The notes: a model not told the origin generated them from the letters alone. DNA of 64,000 nucleotides from Rhodopseudomonas palustris (GCF_013415845.1 NZ_CP058907.1:434001-498000), one strand, 5' to 3'; shown: positions 48,426 through 58,356, counted from the stretch's first letter. Numbers and translations: made by a program.

Positions 48426-50036
48426 TCACGAGCCCGGCGGGCGCTTTCGTAATAGTACAAGCATCATCACTAACGCAACCAGCACGGCTGCAGGAAGTTC
48501 GCCGACCCGCGCATAGATCGTCGGCGCGACGGGCGCGGGCAGCCCCGAATCCAGCACCCCTTCGACGCCGAGGCCGAGCTCTGCGACGATCCGTCCGACC
48601 GGATCGATCACTGCAGAAACGCCGGTGTTCGCTGCGCGAACGAGCGGCAGGCCCTGCTCGATGGCGCGCATCCGTGCCTGCTGCAGGTGTTGATAGGGGC
48701 CGCTGGAAATGCCGAACCAGCCGTCGTTTGTGAGATTCAGCATCCAGCCGGGACGGTTGTTGCCGATCGCAATTTCGTCCGGAAAGATCGCCTCGTAACA
48801 GATCAGCGGCAGCAGCGGCGGGGCGTTGGGCAGTTCGAGGTTATGACGCGCCACACCGGATAAAAATCCGCCCTGCACCTTGGTGAGTTGGACGAAGCCG
48901 ATCTTCTCCATCAGATTCTGGTACGGCAGAAATTCGCCGAATGGGACCAGATGGAGTTTGTCGTAGACCGACAAAATGCTGCCATCATGGTCGATCGCAT
49001 AGATCGAATTGTACGCGCGGGTAATCCGGCGCCCCGGCGGTAATTCAGGCGGGCGGACCGCCCCGGTCAGCAGCACGGTGCCTTTCGGCAACAGCTCTGC
49101 GATCTGCGCCATCGCATCCGCTTCTCGCGACAGGAAGAACGGAAACGCCGATTCCGGCCAGATCAGCAGCGAGACGTCGCGAACGCCGGTCGATTTCGGC
49201 CCTGTCGAGCGGTCCGACAGTGACAGATATTTCTGCATCACGTCGGCTTTGGCCGAATAATTGAAGCGGGCGTCCTGCGGCAGGTTGGGCTGCATGATCC
49301 GCAGCCGGACGTTGTCGACGAGCTGGGTCGGCGACAATTTGAGTCGAATGCCGCCAAACACTGCCATCGCGGCCAGCACGCCCAGCGCCATCGCCGGCAC
49401 TGCCCAGCGCCGCCTGGCGTTGGTGCCGCCATCGATCAGCACTGCGGGCGAAGCGAAGATCGCCACCGTCAGCAGGGTCAGTCCCCAGATGCCGATCACT
49501 GAGATGCTCTGCGCCAGCGCCAGTGGCTCGGTCAGGGCATAGCCGAACGCATTCCAGGGAAAGCCGGTGAGCAGATGGCCGCGCAGCCACTCGCTGATCG
49601 TCAGGCTGACGGCGAGCGACAGGATGCGCAGACTATCCGGGCGCCACAACAGCCGAGCCAGGGCGAAGCCGAGTGCGGTAAACAACGCCAGATAGGCCGG
49701 CAAGCCACAGATCGCGGCCGGCAGCAGCCAGGCGAAGGTGTCGGCATCGACCAGAAACGCGTAGCCGATCCAGTACAGGCCGGGGACGAAATAACCGAAG
49801 CCGAACCACCAGCCGGCCATCGCCGCAGCCGGCACGCCGCGCCGCTTGCCGGCTGCAGAGCCGTCGATCAGCCACACCGCGATCGGGAAGGTGATGAACA
49901 GAACCGGCCAGGCGTTGAACGGCTCCATGGCCAGCGAGGAGACTGCGCCGGCCAGCAGCGCGATCACGGCGCGTTTCCAGCCCCACGCCAGGATGATGCC
50001 CGAGGCGATCCGGCTCAGCACACCCCGACGCGTCAC
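48426..50036 (-). CDS. lnt: Apolipoprotein N-acyltransferase
   Basis: A 536-residue inner-membrane enzyme adding the third acyl chain to lipoproteins. Six or more N-terminal membrane helices precede a nitrilase domain from about 240. The catalytic triad is Glu295 (WPESAFPF), Lys360 (YDKLHLVPFGEF) and Cys413 (LICYEAIFP). A C-terminal membrane helix near 505-525 completes the fold. Its ATG overlaps the end of the corC gene by 4 bp (ATGA), so they are translationally coupled. Confidence 0.97.
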   Translation of the reverse strand: MTRRGVLSRIASGIILAWGWKRAVIALLAGAVSSLAMEPFNAWPVLFITFPIAVWLIDGSAAGKRRGVPAAAMAGWWFGFGYFVPGLYWIGYAFLVDADTFAWLLPAAICGLPAYLALFTALGFALARLLWRPDSLRILSLAVSLTISEWLRGHLLTGFPWNAFGYALTEPLALAQSISVIGIWGLTLLTVAIFASPAVLIDGGTNARRRWAVPAMALGVLAAMAVFGGIRLKLSPTQLVDNVRLRIMQPNLPQDARFNYSAKADVMQKYLSLSDRSTGPKSTGVRDVSLLIWPESAFPFFLSREADAMAQIAELLPKGTVLLTGAVRPPELPPGRRITRAYNSIYAIDHDGSILSVYDKLHLVPFGEFLPYQNLMEKIGFVQLTKVQGGFLSGVARHNLELPNAPPLLPLICYEAIFPDEIAIGNNRPGWMLNLTNDGWFGISSGPYQHLQQARMRAIEQGLPLVRAANTGVSAVIDPVGRIVAELGLGVEGVLDSGLPAPVAPTIYARVGELPAAVLVALVMMLVLLRKRPPGS

Positions 50037-51178
50037 GGCGAACCGGTCCCGTCGCCGGCAGGTGGAGAGGAGGTGGATCCGCCGCTGTCAGTAGTCTGCG
50101 GCGCGGTGGAATCGGTCGCGGTCTCGCGCCGCCGGCTGTCGCGTGTGCGTGGGGCGGGACGTTCCTTGCGCGGCCCGATCCGCAACCGCTTCACCCGTCG
50201 CGGGTCGGCGTCGAGCACTTCGAATTCGAAGGTGCCGGGGCCGGCGATCACTTCGCCGCGAACCGGCAGCCGGCCGACGTGGTTGACGAGGTAACCGCCG
50301 AGGGTTTCGACGTCTTCGCCCGCTTCGCCGGTGACGAACTGATCGCCGATCATGGCGCGGACGTCTTCCAGACTGGCTCGCGCATCGGCGATGAATGAGC
50401 CGTCGGCCTGGCGCACGATCGACGGCGGCTCGGTCGAGTCGTGTTCATCATCGATCTCGCCGACGATCTGTTCGACGATATCTTCGATCGAGACCAGGCC
50501 GTCAGTACCGCCGTATTCGTCGACCACCAGCGCCAGATGGATGCGCGCCGCCTGCATCTGCGCCAGCAGGTCGATCGCCCGCATCGACGGCGGCACATAC
50601 AGCAGCTTGCGGATGATGCCGGTTTCGGTCAGCGGCATCTTCAGATCGATCGCGCGCAGATCGAGGCCCGCGGGCAGCGCCTTCTTGCGCTTGGCGACCG
50701 TCGCCGGCGGCACCTTGGCCTTTGCGGTCATGAACGCCACGAGGTCGCGGATGTGAACGATGCCGACCGGATCATCGAGCGTTTCGTTGTAAACCACGAG
50801 CCGCGAATGCGCTGCGTCCTGAAACAGGCTGAGCAGTTCGCCGAGCTGGATGTCCTGCTTGATCGCGACGATGTCGGCGCGATGCACCATCACGTCGGCG
50901 ATCCGGCGATCGTGCAGCCCGAGGATGTTGCGCAGCATCGTGCGCTCGAGCGTCGAGAAGCCTGTGTCGTCGGGCGGGCTGGTGTCGAGCACGACCTGCA
51001 GGTCGTCGCGCACCGAGCCGGGTTTCCAACCGAACAGCGAACGGATCGCACGGATCAGCCAACTGCCGCCATGCGGATGCAGCACTTCGCCCTGATGCAC
51101 CACCGCGGGTAACTGGCCGCGTGTGGAGTCCTGCAGCGAGGCCTGCGAACCGTTCTCGGCTCTGTCGCCGTCGGGCAT
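50033..51178 (-). CDS. corC: CorC/HlyC family CBS-domain protein
   Basis: A 381-residue cytoplasmic CorC-type protein: an N-terminal variable stretch, a CBS pair (about 90-215; VMVHRADIVAIKQD, MRAIDLLAQMQAARIHLALVVDEYGG), and a C-terminal CorC_HlyC domain (DARASLEDVRAMIG, GGYLVNHVGRLPVRGE). It lacks the membrane DUF21 domain of larger homologues. In E. coli it aids Mg/Co efflux with CorA; the role here is inferred from the conserved ybeY-corC-lnt order. A Pro/Ser/Thr-rich tail follows. Confidence 0.9.
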   Translation of the reverse strand: MPDGDRAENGSQASLQDSTRGQLPAVVHQGEVLHPHGGSWLIRAIRSLFGWKPGSVRDDLQVVLDTSPPDDTGFSTLERTMLRNILGLHDRRIADVMVHRADIVAIKQDIQLGELLSLFQDAAHSRLVVYNETLDDPVGIVHIRDLVAFMTAKAKVPPATVAKRKKALPAGLDLRAIDLKMPLTETGIIRKLLYVPPSMRAIDLLAQMQAARIHLALVVDEYGGTDGLVSIEDIVEQIVGEIDDEHDSTEPPSIVRQADGSFIADARASLEDVRAMIGDQFVTGEAGEDVETLGGYLVNHVGRLPVRGEVIAGPGTFEFEVLDADPRRVKRLRIGPRKERPAPRTRDSRRRETATDSTAPQTTDSGGSTSSPPAGDGTGSP

Positions 51179-51179
51179 G

Positions 51180-51752
51180 TCAGCTCACCCGATCCTGGCC
51201 CGCATACGGATCCGGAATCCCGAGCCGCGCCAGGATTGCGCGTTCGGCGTCTTCCATCTCCTCGGCTTCCTCATCGGATTCGTGGTCGTAACCGACCAGA
51301 TGAAGGAAGCCGTGCACGGCGAGGTGACTGAGGTGGTGATCGAACGGTTTGCCTTCGTCGTCGGCCTCGCGGCGGACGGTCTGATACGCGATCGCGATGT
51401 CACCGAGCATCCGTGGCGCGCCGTCCGGCTGCACCTCGGGCTGCGCGGCAGGAAACGACAGCACGTTGGTCGGCTTGTCCTTGCCGCGGAACGAGGCGTT
51501 GAGCTGACGGATGTGATCGTCGTCGGTGAGCATCACCGCCAGCTCAGCGCCTCCGGTGTCGGCGTCGACTGCATCGGCGGCGGTTTCGATCGCGCGCAGC
51601 ACGGTTGCTTCGGCCGATGCTTCGGCCTGCCAGCAATCGGCTTCGATCACGACTTCGGTGAAAGGACGAGCACTGTGGGTCATCGAAGCAAAATTACTAT
51701 CCGGGTCCGCCCCGTTGCAATCGGGGCGGCGCCCAGGGCGTGGTTGCGACAT
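51180..51752 (-). CDS. ybeY: Endoribonuclease YbeY (rRNA maturation)
   Basis: The zinc site HGFLHLVGYDHESD carries the three histidines (H-x3-H-x5-H) of YbeY, which processes rRNA 3' ends and acts in ribosome quality control. The start chosen is the ATG at 51752, overlapping the phoH stop (TGATG); an ATG at 51683 is closer to the family start and is an alternative. Length is 190 or 167 residues. It is cotranscribed with phoH and corC. Confidence 0.93.
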   Translation of the reverse strand: MSQPRPGRRPDCNGADPDSNFASMTHSARPFTEVVIEADCWQAEASAEATVLRAIETAADAVDADTGGAELAVMLTDDDHIRQLNASFRGKDKPTNVLSFPAAQPEVQPDGAPRMLGDIAIAYQTVRREADDEGKPFDHHLSHLAVHGFLHLVGYDHESDEEAEEMEDAERAILARLGIPDPYAGQDRVS

Positions 51753-52807
51753 CACGACTTACCATTCGCCGGGGACGGCGCTCCTTCGTAGGCGGCGACG
51801 ATCCGCGCCACCAATTCGTGCCGGATCACGTCCTCGGCCCTGAATTGCACCTGCGCGATGCCCTCGACGCCGGATAGCAGCCGGGCCGCTTCGGCCAGGC
51901 CCGACGTCTGGCCGTTCGGCAGGTCGACCTGGCTCGGGTCGCCGGTGATGATCATCCGGCTGTTCTCGCCGAGACGAGTGAGAAACATTTTCATCTGCAT
52001 CGACGTGGTGTTCTGCGCTTCGTCGAGGATGATCGCCGCGTTGGTCAGGGTGCGGCCGCGCATGAACGCCAGGGGGGCGATTTCGATCTCGCCGGACTGC
52101 AGCGCGCGCTCGACGATCCGGGCATCCATCAGATCGTACAGCGCGTCGTAGATCGGCCGTAAGTAAGGATCGACCTTCTCGCGCAGGTCACCGGGCAAAA
52201 AGCCGAGCCGCTCGCCGGCTTCGACCGCGGGCCGCGACAGGATGATGCGGTCGACTTCCTTGCGCTCGAACAGCTGCGCGGCGTGCGCCACCGCCAGCCA
52301 GGTCTTGCCGGTGCCGGCCGGGCCGACGCCGAACACCAACTCGTGGCGCTTCAGCGCGCGGATGTAGGAGTCCTGCGCGGCTGTGCGAGCCCGCACCGGG
52401 CGCTTACGCAAGTTGATCGCCTCGAACGCGGTGGCGGAGGGCTGCTTGGTGTCGAATTCGAACAGCGAGCCCTGGGCGATCACGGCGCGGATCGCGCCTT
52501 CGACGTCGCCCTGCACCAGATCGTGGCCGGAGATCGCCTGGGCATACAGCGTTTCCAACACGCGCCGTGCCGCATCGCAGCCCTCACGAGAGCCGCCGAT
52601 GGTGATGTGGTTGCCGCGCGAGTCCACCACCACGCTGAGCCTGCGCTCGATCTGAGCGAGGTTCTGGCCGTAGGGGCCGACCAGAGCGGAGGCGGCACGG
52701 TTGTCGTCGAAATCGATGACGACCTGGGTTTCAGGCGGGTTCAAGCTGTCGCGATCGGGTTTGCGGCGGGAAACGAATGAAGACGAATCCGGTGCGCTTT
52801 TGACCAA
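51752..52807 (-). CDS. PhoH-like ATPase
   Basis: A 351-residue PhoH family protein, usually co-encoded with ybeY and thought to act in RNA handling. The Walker A motif GPAGTGKT lies at 162-169 and Walker B is AAIILDEAQN. A KH-like N-terminal segment (VGPYGQNLAQIERRLSVVV) precedes the ATPase. The start is unusual: the only plausible initiator is a TTG at 52807 immediately after miaB. Its stop overlaps ybeY. Confidence 0.9.
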   Translation of the reverse strand: MVKSAPDSSSFVSRRKPDRDSLNPPETQVVIDFDDNRAASALVGPYGQNLAQIERRLSVVVDSRGNHITIGGSREGCDAARRVLETLYAQAISGHDLVQGDVEGAIRAVIAQGSLFEFDTKQPSATAFEAINLRKRPVRARTAAQDSYIRALKRHELVFGVGPAGTGKTWLAVAHAAQLFERKEVDRIILSRPAVEAGERLGFLPGDLREKVDPYLRPIYDALYDLMDARIVERALQSGEIEIAPLAFMRGRTLTNAAIILDEAQNTTSMQMKMFLTRLGENSRMIITGDPSQVDLPNGQTSGLAEAARLLSGVEGIAQVQFRAEDVIRHELVARIVAAYEGAPSPANGKS

Positions 52808-52813
52808 GGGGGC

Positions 52814-54205
52814 TCAGGCTCCTGTGGCGGCCATCGCATCGGCCGGCCGGGAGGTTGCGGATGCGAGTTCGCCAAGCAGACTGTAGCGTTCGAGGCTATC
52901 GACGCGGACCGGGAGCACCTTTCCGATGATGCTGTCGGGCGCCATCACATGGGCGGGCTGCAGATAAGCGGTGCGGCCGACGATCTGACCGGGTTTGCGG
53001 CCGGCGCGCTCGAACAGGACCTCCACGGTCCGGCCGATCGCAGCCTTGTTGAAGGCCGATTGCTGCTGGTCGATCAATTGCTGGAGCTGCTCCAACCGCT
53101 CGTCCATGACCGCTGCAGGCACCATCTCCGCCATGTCCGCCGCGGGCGTGCCGGGCCGCGGGGAGTATTTGAACGAATACGCTCCAGCGTAGCCGATTTG
53201 TGCGACAAGCGCGAGAGTTGCGGAAAAATCGCGATCGGTTTCACCCGGGAAACCGACGATGAAGTCGGACGAGAACGCGATCGCCTCGGAGGCAGACCGG
53301 AACCGGTCGATCACGCGGCGATAATCGTCGGCGGTGTGCTTGCGGTTCATCGCCGCCAAGATCCGGTCCGAGCCGGACTGCACCGGCAGATGCACGAACG
53401 GCATCAGCGCCGGCAGATCGCGGTGCGCGGCCAAGAGATCATCGTCGACGTCGTTCGGATGGCTGGTCGAGTAGCGCAGCCGGACGATACCGGGAATTTC
53501 GGCAAGGCGCCGCACCAGGCGCCCGAGCGACCAGGCGCGCCCGTCCGGCCCGTCGCCGTGATAGGCATTGACGTTCTGGCCGATCAGCGTGACCTCGCGA
53601 ACCCCGTTCTCGGCGAGCCGTTTGACGTCCTCGACGATCGCCGCCACCGGGCGCGACATCTCGGCGCCGCGGGTATAGGGCACGACGCAGAAGGTGCAGA
53701 ATTTGTCGCAGCCTTCCTGGACAGTCACGAACGCCGAAATGCCGCGGGCACGGATCGCGTCCGGTGCCGGCTGCGGCAACACGCCGAACTTGTCCTCGAT
53801 CGGGAACTCGGTCTCCAGCGCTCGGCCGTGCTGCTCGGCCTTTGCCAGCAATTGCGGCAGGTTGTGATAGCTCTGCGGCCCGACCACGACGTCGACCACT
53901 GGCGCGCGGCGGATGATTTCCTCGCCCTCCGCCTGCGCTACGCATCCGGCGACCGCGATCTGCATCCGCCGGCCATGGTTTGCGGCTTCGTCGCGCGCGA
54001 CGCGCAGCCGGCCGAGCTCGGAATAGACCTTCTCGGACGCTTTTTCGCGGATGTGGCAGGTGTTCAGGATCACCAGGTCGGCGTCATCCACGTTCGCGGT
54101 CTCGACAAAGCCTTCCGGCGCCAGCGCATCCACCATGCGCTGAGCATCGTAGACATTCATCTGACAGCCGTATGACTTGATGTGCAGCTTGCGCGGCGGA
54201 GACAT
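52814..54205 (-). CDS. miaB: tRNA-2-methylthio-N6-dimethylallyladenosine synthase
   Basis: A protein of 463 residues from the ATG at 54205; a TTG 21 bp earlier is in frame. MiaB adds the methylthio group to i6A37 of tRNA. The auxiliary cluster cysteines C14, C50 and C88 and the radical-SAM cysteines C166, C170, C173 (GCDKFCTFC) are present. A C-terminal TRAM domain follows (about 385-445). It heads the miaB-phoH-ybeY-corC-lnt cluster. Confidence 0.97.
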   Translation of the reverse strand: MSPPRKLHIKSYGCQMNVYDAQRMVDALAPEGFVETANVDDADLVILNTCHIREKASEKVYSELGRLRVARDEAANHGRRMQIAVAGCVAQAEGEEIIRRAPVVDVVVGPQSYHNLPQLLAKAEQHGRALETEFPIEDKFGVLPQPAPDAIRARGISAFVTVQEGCDKFCTFCVVPYTRGAEMSRPVAAIVEDVKRLAENGVREVTLIGQNVNAYHGDGPDGRAWSLGRLVRRLAEIPGIVRLRYSTSHPNDVDDDLLAAHRDLPALMPFVHLPVQSGSDRILAAMNRKHTADDYRRVIDRFRSASEAIAFSSDFIVGFPGETDRDFSATLALVAQIGYAGAYSFKYSPRPGTPAADMAEMVPAAVMDERLEQLQQLIDQQQSAFNKAAIGRTVEVLFERAGRKPGQIVGRTAYLQPAHVMAPDSIIGKVLPVRVDSLERYSLLGELASATSRPADAMAATGA

Positions 54206-54224
54206 CGTGTGCGGGAGCCCAAAC

Positions 54225-54250
54225 AAAAAACGCGCGTGTTCCAGCGCGTT
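54225..54250 (-). terminator. Rho-independent terminator upstream of miaB
   Basis: AACGCGC and GCGCGTT form a 7-bp stem with an 8-nt loop, followed on the minus strand by a T run (six T at 54230-54225). It probably ends the HAD/fur transcript. Confidence 0.75.
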
Positions 54251-54324
54251 ACCGTCACTTATAGGCGAAACCCGGCGAAATCCAGCCGCGACCGGCGTTT
54301 TGCCGCGTGCGCTCCGCTGGACGC

Positions 54325-54984
54325 CTAAATTTCTTCAATGATTTCAGTTAATTGTCTCATGTCGTCAAAACAGCGGCCGGCCCCGGCAGCGGCCAGTGCG
54401 GCGGCAGTAGCATCGGTGCAATGACTGCCGCCGTGAAAACCGAGCACGGTCATGCCGGCGGCTTTCGCACCCAGCACCCCGGGCACGCTGTCTTCGATCA
54501 CCACGCAGCGCTCCGGGGCGGCGCCCATCTGGGCCGCCGCGAACAGGAACAGGTCGGGCGCCGGTTTGCCGTGCGCGACCTGCTGGGCCGAAAACAGATG
54601 CGGGGCGAACCGGGCATGCAGGCCGGCATGGGTCAGTGCCACCCCGATGCGATCGAGCGTGCCGCTCGAGGCGACGCAGAACGGTCGTCCAAGCGTGTCG
54701 AGAGCGTCGGTGACGAATGGGATCGGCTGCAGCGTTTCGGCGAAAGCGCGCAGCAGCGCGTCGAGCAGGTTTGCTTCGATGTCGTCGGCGAAGCGCCGGC
54801 CAATCTCAGCTTCGATCTCGCGCCGGGCTTCGCGGCCCGAACGGCCAAGGAAGCGCGCCGCGACCTGGTCCGGCGTGATTGGATAGCCGTAGCGGGTCAG
54901 CGTCTCGGCGTGAACCCGACAGGAGATCAGCTCACTGTCGACCAGGACACCGTCACAATCGAAAATAACAAGTTCGGGAGTCAC
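54325..54984 (-). CDS. HAD-superfamily phosphatase (beta-phosphoglucomutase-like)
   Basis: A 219-residue HAD hydrolase of subfamily IA. The nucleophile motif [11 protein letters not shown] gives Asp9 and Asp11; a helical cap at about 15-85 follows, then the SSG motif, Lys in HGKPAPDLF, and the acidic motif IEDSVPGV. It resembles beta-phosphoglucomutase or sugar-phosphate phosphatases; substrate unknown. It follows the fur gene by 87 bp, and a terminator lies after it. Confidence 0.88.
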   Translation of the reverse strand: MTPELVIFDCDGVLVDSELISCRVHAETLTRYGYPITPDQVAARFLGRSGREARREIEAEIGRRFADDIEANLLDALLRAFAETLQPIPFVTDALDTLGRPFCVASSGTLDRIGVALTHAGLHARFAPHLFSAQQVAHGKPAPDLFLFAAAQMGAAPERCVVIEDSVPGVLGAKAAGMTVLGFHGGSHCTDATAAALAAAGAGRCFDDMRQLTEIIEEI

Positions 54985-55071
54985 ATCTGCGGCCGGCTGC
55001 AGTTTAAACTAATACGCCGCGAGCCGGTGAGCTCGCGGCGGATCGGCAGATGCGTCAGTTCGCGCTGCAGC

Positions 55072-55503
55072 TCAGGACTTATCGTCTTCGAGCGGCACGC
55101 AATACAGCTCGAGCCGATGATCGACCAGCTTGTAACCGAGGCGGCGGGCGATCTCGGCCTGCAGCTTCTCGATCTCTTCGTTGGTGAACTCGATCACCGT
55201 GCCGTCGCGCAGGTTGATCAGGTGGTCATGATGGCTGTCGCGCATCTGCTCGTAGCGGGCGCGGCCTTCACGGAAGTCGTGACGTTCGATGATGCCGGCA
55301 TCTTCGAACAGCTTGACGGTGCGGTACACCGTCGAGATCGAGATCTTGTCGTCGATCGCAACGCAGCGGGTGTACAGTTCTTCGACGTCGGGATGGTCTT
55401 CCGACTCCGCCAGAACTCGTGCGATCACGCGGCGCTGCTCCGTCATGCGCATGCCGGTGGCGGCACAGCGGGCTTCGATTTCAGTTGCCTTGGGTTCGGA
55501 CAT
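55072..55503 (-). CDS. fur: Fur/Mur family metal regulator
   Basis: A protein of 143 residues from the ATG at 55503. It is a Fur family regulator with the winged HTH RMTEQRRVIARVL and KISISTVYRTVKLFEDAGII, and the metal-binding HHDHLINLRDGTVIEF segment. The two CxxC zinc sites of gammaproteobacterial Fur are absent. In rhizobia this form acts as the manganese regulator Mur, and in Bradyrhizobium as Fur; which metal it senses here cannot be told. It follows rimI by 62 bp. Confidence 0.9.
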   Translation of the reverse strand: MSEPKATEIEARCAATGMRMTEQRRVIARVLAESEDHPDVEELYTRCVAIDDKISISTVYRTVKLFEDAGIIERHDFREGRARYEQMRDSHHDHLINLRDGTVIEFTNEEIEKLQAEIARRLGYKLVDHRLELYCVPLEDDKS

Positions 55504-55565
55504 CGGCGTCAACGTGGTTGCGGGTGAATGGTTATCTTGGTCATTGTTCTGCCACTGCAGGGCGA

Positions 55566-56051
55566 TCAGGACAAGTCGCGACGCATTATCAATGCGTTCA
55601 ATTGTTCCCCATTGGGCTGTCGGTAATAGCGCTCGCGTCGGCCAACCACCTGAAAACCGGTACGATTGTAGAGTCGCCGTGCCGGCTGATTGTTTTCTTC
55701 CACCTCGAGAAACACCGTGGCAACGCCACGCCCTGCAAGATGACCGAGGTGAGTGAGCAGCATTTCACGCGACAGACCGCGGCCCCGATACGAGGCGGCG
55801 ACCGCAATTGATAGGATTTCGGCTTCGTCCGCGCCGATCCGCGATGCAACAAATCCGATGATTCGCCGGCCGACCCGCAGTCTGTGCACCAGCGTATTGC
55901 GCTCGCTCAAAAGGTCGGCGAATTCCTGCTCGTCCCAGCCGCGATGAAACGAAGCGGCATGCAGCTCGGCGAGCTTCGGCGCGTCGCGCAGCGTCGCCGT
56001 TTCGACCACGGTGTCGGCGTAGCCCCAGAATTCGGCCAGCCAAGTCATCAT
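55566..56051 (-). CDS. rimI: Ribosomal-protein-alanine N-acetyltransferase-like (RimI)
   Basis: A protein of 161 residues from the ATG at 56051 (an ATG at 56048 also follows). The GNAT motif IAVAASYRGRGLSREML binds acetyl-CoA, and VEENNQPARRLYNRTGFQVVGRRERYY is motif B. RimI acetylates S18 in E. coli; in many genomes rimI follows tsaB, as here. The gap to tsaB is only 22 bp, so they share a transcript. Confidence 0.88.
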   Translation of the reverse strand: MMTWLAEFWGYADTVVETATLRDAPKLAELHAASFHRGWDEQEFADLLSERNTLVHRLRVGRRIIGFVASRIGADEAEILSIAVAASYRGRGLSREMLLTHLGHLAGRGVATVFLEVEENNQPARRLYNRTGFQVVGRRERYYRQPNGEQLNALIMRRDLS

Positions 56052-56073
56052 TGATGGCACATACGGCAGCGCG

Positions 56074-56769
56074 TCATGCGGCGGGCTGCGCCGATTGAGC
56101 GATGGGATCGATCTTCGGCTTGGCGTCCGGTGGCCGCAGGTAGAACGGCTTGGCAGGCGCGGCTTCCGGTGTTGCTGCTGCACCAAGCCAGGCGAGCCAG
56201 CCGATATCCGGGGCGGGGCGCTGATCAACCGCGAGCGGCGGCGGAGTCAGGGCCGGCCAGCGATCGGCAATCAGCTGCGCGGCGTTGCCGACCAGCCGCG
56301 GAGCGCCGTAACGTGCTGATTCCAGCGCTTCGGCGATCGGCGCCACCCGCGGGCGCACGATCATCGTGCCGTTGCCGGCGACGAGCTGGTAGTAGACGTG
56401 GTCGTGACGGGCATCGATCACCGACAGGATCGGGGTCTCGTCGGTTTCGCTCACCAGAGGCGCCGCGAAAGCCGACAGCGTCGTCAGCCCGACGACCGGT
56501 TTTGCGGCCGCGAGAGCGATGCCGCGCGCTGCCGACAGGCCGACCCGGAGGCCGGTGAAGCTACCAGGCCCCGTGGTTACCGCGATGCGGTCGATATCGA
56601 GAAAGCCGATTCCCGACGCGTCCATTACCCGGCCGAGCAGCGGCATCAAGGCTTCGGCGTGACCGCGCTGCATCGCTTGAGATTCGCCCGCGAGCAGCCG
56701 ATTTGCCTCGGTGTCCAGCACCGCTGCTGCGCAGGCGTCGAGCGCCGTATCGATGGCGAGGATCAGCAT
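56074..56769 (-). CDS. tsaB: tRNA threonylcarbamoyladenosine biosynthesis protein TsaB
   Basis: A 231-residue TsaB. The ASKHA fold begins LILAIDTALDACAAAV and the VTTGPGSFTGLRVGLSAARG segment is diagnostic. TsaB pairs with TsaD to make t6A37 of tRNA. The last residues are Pro/Ala-rich. It precedes rimI and fur on the minus strand. Confidence 0.95.
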   Translation of the reverse strand: MLILAIDTALDACAAAVLDTEANRLLAGESQAMQRGHAEALMPLLGRVMDASGIGFLDIDRIAVTTGPGSFTGLRVGLSAARGIALAAAKPVVGLTTLSAFAAPLVSETDETPILSVIDARHDHVYYQLVAGNGTMIVRPRVAPIAEALESARYGAPRLVGNAAQLIADRWPALTPPPLAVDQRPAPDIGWLAWLGAAATPEAAPAKPFYLRPPDAKPKIDPIAQSAQPAA

Positions 56770-56904
56770 CCGGCTAACATATCAGCAATGCGACGGTTGC
56801 GTCATGTCCCGGCCGGGGCGATCGACAACTATTCGGATGGGCGGCATGGCGCGGAGCGTCATGCCTGTTTGTCGTGCTTGCCTAGCGTTGCGGCAGTCGC
56901 CGGG

Positions 56905-57471
56905 TCAGGTGACCGGGCGAACTTCCACCACTTCGGGCACGAAGTGCTTCAGCAGGTTCTGGATGCCGTGCTGCAAGGTTGCGGTCGACGACGGGCAGCC
57001 CGCGCAGGCGCCGCGCATGTTGAGATAGACGATGCCGTCCTTGAAGCCGCGGAAGGTGATATCGCCGCCGTCGTTGGCGACCGCCGGACGCACCCGCGTT
57101 TCGATCAGATCCTTGATGATCTCGACCGTCTCGGCGTCGGCGTCGGCATAGAACTCGTCGTCGTCGCCGTCTTCACCGTCCGACTTGCCGCCGGCCAGGA
57201 TCGGCGTGCCCGACATGTAGTGCTCCATGATGGCGCCGAGGATCGCGGGCTTGAGGTGCTGCCACTCGCCCTTGTCCTTCGTGACGGTCACGAAGTCGGT
57301 GCCGTAGAACACGCCGCTGACACCATCGATGTCGAACAGCCGCGCCGCGAGCGGCGAGCGTGCGGCCTGGGACGCGTCCGTGAATTCCAGCGTCCCGCTG
57401 TCGAGCACGCTCCGGCCGGGAATGAACTTCAACGTGGCTGGATTGGGGGTCGGTTCGGTCTGAATGAACAT
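56905..57471 (-). CDS. nfu: NifU family Fe-S scaffold/carrier (Nfu)
   Basis: A protein of 188 residues from the ATG at 57471, with GGAG upstream. The N-terminal Nfu_N domain (IQTEPTPNPATLKFIPG) is followed by an acidic linker and the C-terminal NifU domain with cysteines C156 and C159 (GACAGCPSS), which bind and deliver an Fe-S cluster. Length fits alphaproteobacterial Nfu proteins. It stands between usp and tsaB. Confidence 0.95.
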   Translation of the reverse strand: MFIQTEPTPNPATLKFIPGRSVLDSGTLEFTDASQAARSPLAARLFDIDGVSGVFYGTDFVTVTKDKGEWQHLKPAILGAIMEHYMSGTPILAGGKSDGEDGDDDEFYADADAETVEIIKDLIETRVRPAVANDGGDITFRGFKDGIVYLNMRGACAGCPSSTATLQHGIQNLLKHFVPEVVEVRPVT

Positions 57472-57616
57472 CGAATATCTCCATCGTCGCCGGTTCAAGG
57501 CCGGTGCGTGAGTTTCTCCTAGCAAATAGCGCTCGGAAACGCACGGTCAACCCGCGGGCTCTCCCGGAGGGAGCCGAAAGTCGCTGACAAAGCTCACATT
57601 TCCGAGTGAAGCGCGG

Positions 57617-58111
57617 TCAGGCGAGAGCGTCGATGTCGTCGTCGGTGAGGCTGGAGGCGACCATCATCACCGGCACAGGGAACGTGCCGAGATGGCGCAC
57701 CATCGCGGTGACGATCGGGCCCGGTCCTTCCGGGCCATCATCCGCCGCCAGCACCAGCATCACGATGTCGACGTCCTGCTCGATCACCTTGCGCACCTGC
57801 GCGATGGTGTCGCCCTCGCGGATCACCCGCTCCGGCGTGATCCCGGCGACGCCGTTGGCGCGGCCCGAGGCGCGATCGAGCGCAAGCTCGGCGGTTTCGA
57901 TTGCTTCGGCACGCATCACGTCGGCGACGCCGAGCCATTGCTGGTTCTTGTCGAGGATCTCGATCACCCGCAGCATCACCACGCCGCCGCCGACCCGCAC
58001 CGCCCAGCGGCTGCCGTAATACACCGCGCGATCCCACTCGGCGGTGTCGTCGACGATCACCAGGCATTTCGGCTTGTGGCCGGATTCATAGCTCCGTCGC
58101 TGGCTGCTCAT
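57617..58111 (-). CDS. Universal stress protein family protein
   Basis: A protein of 164 residues from the ATG at 58111. It is a UspA-fold protein: the CLVIVDDTAEWDRAVYYGSRWA start, LVLAADDGPEGPGPIVTAMVRHL with a G-x2-G-x9 nucleotide loop, and VPVMMVASSL. The ATP-binding Gly/Ser pattern is only partly kept, so nucleotide binding is uncertain. It lies 245 bp downstream of trpS in a gap holding a degenerate repeat. Confidence 0.85.
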   Translation of the reverse strand: MSSQRRSYESGHKPKCLVIVDDTAEWDRAVYYGSRWAVRVGGGVVMLRVIEILDKNQQWLGVADVMRAEAIETAELALDRASGRANGVAGITPERVIREGDTIAQVRKVIEQDVDIVMLVLAADDGPEGPGPIVTAMVRHLGTFPVPVMMVASSLTDDDIDALA

Positions 58112-58205
58112 TGGTGCCCCCGGAGTTCCCCAGCGCGCGCCCGCGCAACGATGCGATGCTGCCATGGCTGCAGCGGGAAGGACAAGCGGGCGTCTCGGAC
58201 ACAGA

Positions 58206-58334
58206 CGTCGTGCGCGGACTTGACCCGCATGCGGGGCAGAAGCCCCTTCGGCGCGGCGAAGGCCCGCGCGTCCATCCACCTTAGCAACAGTCCTACGAAG
58301 ATGACGGATGGCCGGGGCGAGTCCGGCTACGACG
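58206..58334. repeat. Degenerate palindromic repeat, family A relative
   Basis: GTCGTGCGCGGACTTGACCC, TCCATCCACCTT and AGATGACGGATGGCCGG are the typical arms, but a GC-rich hairpin segment is inserted near 58230-58260. It lies between the stress protein and trpS. Confidence 0.5.
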
Positions 58335-58356
58335 GGCGTTCCAGAAGGGGAGCGTC

